A stretch of DNA of 8,256 bases from Deltaproteobacteria bacterium. GTDB lineage: Bacteria > Desulfobacterota > WTBG01. The notes beneath the pieces were generated by a model that did no database searches, was not told the origin of the DNA, and saw only the letters and a list, made by a program, of their open reading frames with translations. Positions 5,893 through 8,256 of the stretch are shown here, in pieces (position 1 is the first letter of the stretch; every line of letters begins with the position of its first letter). The stretch is taken from the NCBI GenBank assembly GCA_013139225.1, contig WTBG01000018.1, positions 1 to 8,256 on the forward strand, given 5' to 3'. The position numbers were made by a program, and so were the translations under genes.

Positions 5893-6483
5893 ATGGTAGA
5901 GCTTATTGACCTGCCTATAAAAACAGAAATGGAACAAATGGTAAAAGGAGAAGATTCAATTGAAAAGTGTGGTGGAAAGGATGGGACAAACGCAAATGGG
6001 GAAAAATATAAAGTTCCTAATCATCCTACTTATCTTTCGGCAAAGAATAATTCTCCCTGGATGCCACCAAGTAAGATGAAAGACACCAGGATTAATCCTT
6101 CCGCCTTTGAAGCAGAAGCAACCGTTTCCCTGGATAGCCAGGAGCTGAAATATGTTTCTTACCTCAGCAAAATCAAGAAGAAGATTGAACCCAGATGGCA
6201 TTATCCAGAAAGAGCTCAAGAAATAGGATTGCAGGGTAAATTGTCCTTATATTTTTCCATTAGTCATGATGGTCATATGGACAAACTTGAACTGCTCAAC
6301 TCTTCTGGACACTCGCTCCTGGACGAGGAAGCACTCAAAGCCGTAAGAGGCGCAGCACCATATCACCCATTGCCCGACAGACTAAAGATTTCTCGATTAA
6401 ATATTATGGCAACCTTCGAGTACAGAATCAGTCCTTACAACATGAGCACGTTCTGCCAGTTGCCTCAAGAGGAACGCCTGTAA
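5893..6483 (+). CDS. TonB-family energy transducer, C-terminal part (anchor separated by amber codon)
   Basis: This 196-residue open part begins MVELIDLPIK. It continues through a poorly ordered linker (about 11-85) that is less proline-rich than in classical TonB. The TonB C-terminal domain (about 88-180) has YPERAQEIGLQGKLSLYFSI (104-123), then the SSGHSLLDEEALKAV block (137-151) and PYHPLP (156-161). TonB proteins carry proton-motive-force energy from ExbB/ExbD to outer-membrane receptors. As annotated from 5893 it has no signal or membrane segment. The ATG at 5893 is a poor start, because the nearest GGGAG (5871-5875) is 17 bases away. The anchor is encoded in frame just upstream, behind TAG 5848-5850, so the real gene is probably 5731-6483 with about 250 codons. 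No exbB or exbD is in view. Family assignment is firm; whether a working protein is made is uncertain. Confidence 0.85.
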   Translation: MVELIDLPIKTEMEQMVKGEDSIEKCGGKDGTNANGEKYKVPNHPTYLSAKNNSPWMPPSKMKDTRINPSAFEAEATVSLDSQELKYVSYLSKIKKKIEPRWHYPERAQEIGLQGKLSLYFSISHDGHMDKLELLNSSGHSLLDEEALKAVRGAAPYHPLPDRLKISRLNIMATFEYRISPYNMSTFCQLPQEERL

Positions 6484-6487
6484 AATT

Positions 6488-7492
6488 TCAAAGACTAATC
6501 TTAACGTAAGATCTCTTTCTTATCTTCTTTACCCACTGTTGAAATTCATTTTCAAATTTCTGGTTATAAAGAAAATTTTCAATCTCATTCCATTTTTCTT
6601 CTTTCGTCATTTTTTGTCTTTCTCTCTTATCCAAAACTCTTATAATATGAAAACCCCTGGAGGTCTGTATAACAGAGCTTACTTCATTCACTTCGAGACT
6701 AAAAGCAACTTTATTTAAAGCAGGCAACAATTCACCCTGTCTAAAAGCACCCATAACACCACCAATAGCAGCATTGGCATCCTGAGAATATAGTTTGACC
6801 ATGCTGGTAAAATCTTCTCCTTCTCTAATCTTTTGCAATATTCCATTTGCTTTTTCTCTAATCTGGTTGATTTCCTGTTCACTTGCTTTAGAAGGAATAA
6901 TCAAGAGAATCTGCTGAATACTAACCTCCGGAGGTGTATTATAGTCATCCATATTCTCCTTGTAATATTTTTCAACCTCTTTTTCAGTAATTTGAATCTT
7001 GGATTTTATCTCCAGATCCAATAGCCTCATTTTTTGCATCTGATCTTTCAGTTGCTTCCTGTAATCCTCAAATGTTAAACCCTCTTCAAGCAGGACTTGC
7101 TCAAATTGTTCCTTAGCGATATTGTTATTGCTCATGACATCCCTGACAGCAAGATCAACTTCTTTATCATCAACTACAATTTCCAATCTATCCGCTTCTT
7201 GTTTGACTAGTTTCTCATCAATTAGCTGATCAAGTATCCTTCTTTCTATTTCCTTAATCTGTTCCTCATCACTTTCAAGAGAAAATTTTAACTTCATCTT
7301 TTCCAGATAGGGAACTGAAATCTCCCTGAGCTCTGAAAGTGTTATAATATCTCCATTTACTATAGCCACAATCTTCTCTATTATCTTAGCATCTGTCTCA
7401 CAAGAAAAGAGTAAAATAATCCCCAATGTAAAAGCTGGTATAACTTTTCTTATGATACAACTCTTAACTCTCTTTAACTTTTTGTCTCTCAT
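6488..7492 (-). CDS. SurA/PpiC-type peptidyl-prolyl cis-trans isomerase (parvulin)
   Basis: Exported chaperone/isomerase of 334 residues that probably helps fold envelope proteins. A basic N-terminus is followed by a hydrophobic export segment (about 17-30). This ends in LLFSC, which could be a lipobox (Cys31); cleavage after TDA (33-35) is the alternative. A SurA-N-like helical region begins KIIEKIVAIVNGDIITLSEL (36-55) and runs to about 170. The single parvulin domain (about 187-288) shows FTSMVKLYSQDANAAIGGVMGAF (228-250) and SRGFHIIRVLDKR (278-290). The His of the usual HIL motif is Gln here (SIQQILL, 191-197), while His282 is kept, so catalysis may be weak. E. coli SurA has two parvulin domains; the one-domain plan is like PEB4 or PrsA. 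The ATG at 7492 is preceded by a purine-rich GAGGCGAGAGA. It lies 55 bases after mfd and is probably co-transcribed with it. Confidence 0.92.
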   Translation of the reverse strand: MRDKKLKRVKSCIIRKVIPAFTLGIILLFSCETDAKIIEKIVAIVNGDIITLSELREISVPYLEKMKLKFSLESDEEQIKEIERRILDQLIDEKLVKQEADRLEIVVDDKEVDLAVRDVMSNNNIAKEQFEQVLLEEGLTFEDYRKQLKDQMQKMRLLDLEIKSKIQITEKEVEKYYKENMDDYNTPPEVSIQQILLIIPSKASEQEINQIREKANGILQKIREGEDFTSMVKLYSQDANAAIGGVMGAFRQGELLPALNKVAFSLEVNEVSSVIQTSRGFHIIRVLDKRERQKMTKEEKWNEIENFLYNQKFENEFQQWVKKIRKRSYVKISL

Positions 7493-7547
7493 TTATATTA
7501 TCTCTCGCCTCACTTTTTTTAAGAACCATTTACTACAATTTACACAA

Positions 7548-8256
7548 TTATTGCAAGATCTTTTTCACTTCATCCATCACTTCCTTCCAGTCTCTTTTCT
7601 TGTAAGCAATTTTGAGTTTCAGTTCAGGAGAAAACCTGAACCTTTTAGGATTACCCTCAATAAGTGCCAGAATCCTTTTTAGAGAATCTTTAGCTTTTGG
7701 ATGAAAGGCAAGTATGATGTCACTATCATTATAATCTAAACTGGTAATGAGAAACTGCCTTAAGACATTCTTAAAGGTTATTATACTTAATAAATTACCA
7801 ACTACCTGTGGTATATCCCCAAAGCGATCGTTCAGTTCTTCTTTTATCCCCTCAACCTCCTGGTCACACATACACGAAGACAATCTCTTGTAGGCAACCA
7901 ATCTTTGATTGACATCTCCAATATAATCCTCCGGTATAAACGCAGAGACAGGGAGATTAATTTCTGGATCAATTACAGGAGCAAGTTCTTCACCCTTCAA
8001 TTCCTTTACAGTTTCTTCCATGAGCTGAGTGTATAAATCCATTCCAATGGCAGCAATATGTCCGGACTGTGAAGATCCCAGGATATTTCCTGCCCCTCTG
8101 ATTTCCAGATCCCGAGTAGCCAGACGAAAACTTGACCCCAGTTCGCTAAACTCAAAGATAGCGTGAAGTCTATCTTTAGACTCTTTCGAAAGCACAGAGT
8201 CACCGGGAATAAGCAGATAACAATACGCTCGATACTTTGATCTTCCCACCCTTCCC
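7548..8256 (-). CDS. mfd: Transcription-repair coupling factor Mfd, C-terminal part (runs off the right edge)
   Basis: Mfd is a DNA translocase that removes RNA polymerase stalled at lesions and recruits UvrA. The window holds its last 235 codons; the frame is open to the right edge, so the start is outside. The first visible residues, GRVGRSKYRAYCYLLIPG, are superfamily 2 helicase motif VI and what follows it. Next comes the TRG-like translocation region FRLATRDLEIRGAGNILGSSQSGHIAAIG, which in Mfd and RecG couples ATP hydrolysis to movement. The rest, from about DPEINLPVSAFIPEDYI to the C-terminus, matches the Mfd-specific C-terminal domain 7 and separates it from RecG. The stop is TAA at 7550-7548. 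The PPIase gene follows on the same strand after 55 bases with no terminator visible. Nothing in the visible part suggests loss of function. Confidence 0.95.
   Translation of the reverse strand, partial: GRVGRSKYRAYCYLLIPGDSVLSKESKDRLHAIFEFSELGSSFRLATRDLEIRGAGNILGSSQSGHIAAIGMDLYTQLMEETVKELKGEELAPVIDPEINLPVSAFIPEDYIGDVNQRLVAYKRLSSCMCDQEVEGIKEELNDRFGDIPQVVGNLLSIITFKNVLRQFLITSLDYNDSDIILAFHPKAKDSLKRILALIEGNPKRFRFSPELKLKIAYKKRDWKEVMDEVKKILQ

Noticed and set aside
7452..7682. Plus-strand 76-codon frame across the mfd-PPIase junction
   Set aside because: It is antisense to both genes, Phe/Leu-rich from AT-rich complement, with no ribosome site.

Overview
The window comes from a Gram-negative (diderm) bacterium with moderately AT-rich coding sequence. 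The evidence is an RND-type tripartite efflux pair, a TonB-family protein and a SurA/PpiC-type periplasmic chaperone, all of which need an inner membrane, periplasm and outer membrane. The intergenic repeats (GTCATTGCGAG-type elements, 'VIPAKAGIQ'-encoding hairpin repeats, degenerate GATRCNN heptads) recall, from general experience, genomes such as anammox Planctomycetota (Brocadiales), Desulfobacterota or Nitrospirota. The sequence alone does not settle the taxon.

Layout. Positions 1-413 (minus) hold the N-terminal 137 codons of valyl-tRNA synthetase, with its promoter region just upstream. Positions 414-1086 are a gene-free, repeat-rich spacer: a 129-bp element with GTCATTGCGAG inverted ends (662-790), then arrays of a 7-bp repeat in opposite orientations (837-1009). 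Positions 1087-2226 and 2314-5442 (plus) encode a periplasmic adaptor (MFP) and an RND inner-membrane transporter, separated by an 87-bp gap with a small GC-clamped palindrome. Positions 5443-5730 contain a pair of hairpin repeats in inverted orientation and an AT-rich dyad. Positions 5731-6483 (plus) are a TonB-family gene whose N-terminal membrane anchor is cut from the rest by a single in-frame TAG. Positions 6488-7492 (minus) encode a single-domain parvulin-type peptidyl-prolyl isomerase, converging on the tonB-like gene with only 4 bases between stop codons. Positions 7548-8256 (minus) are the C-terminal end of the transcription-repair coupling factor Mfd, probably co-transcribed with the isomerase.

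How the genes fit together. The MFP and RND proteins should form the inner-membrane and periplasmic parts of a proton-driven exporter; its outer-membrane channel is not in the window. The TonB-like gene lies downstream on the same strand, without exbB/exbD in view. mfd-PPIase and valS are housekeeping genes on the other strand, so the efflux/TonB block sits as an island between minus-strand genes and is flanked by repeats.

The gene content is largely ordinary. The observations most worth following are the amber-interrupted TonB gene and the several families of small structured repeats, the clearest being the inverted heptad arrays.
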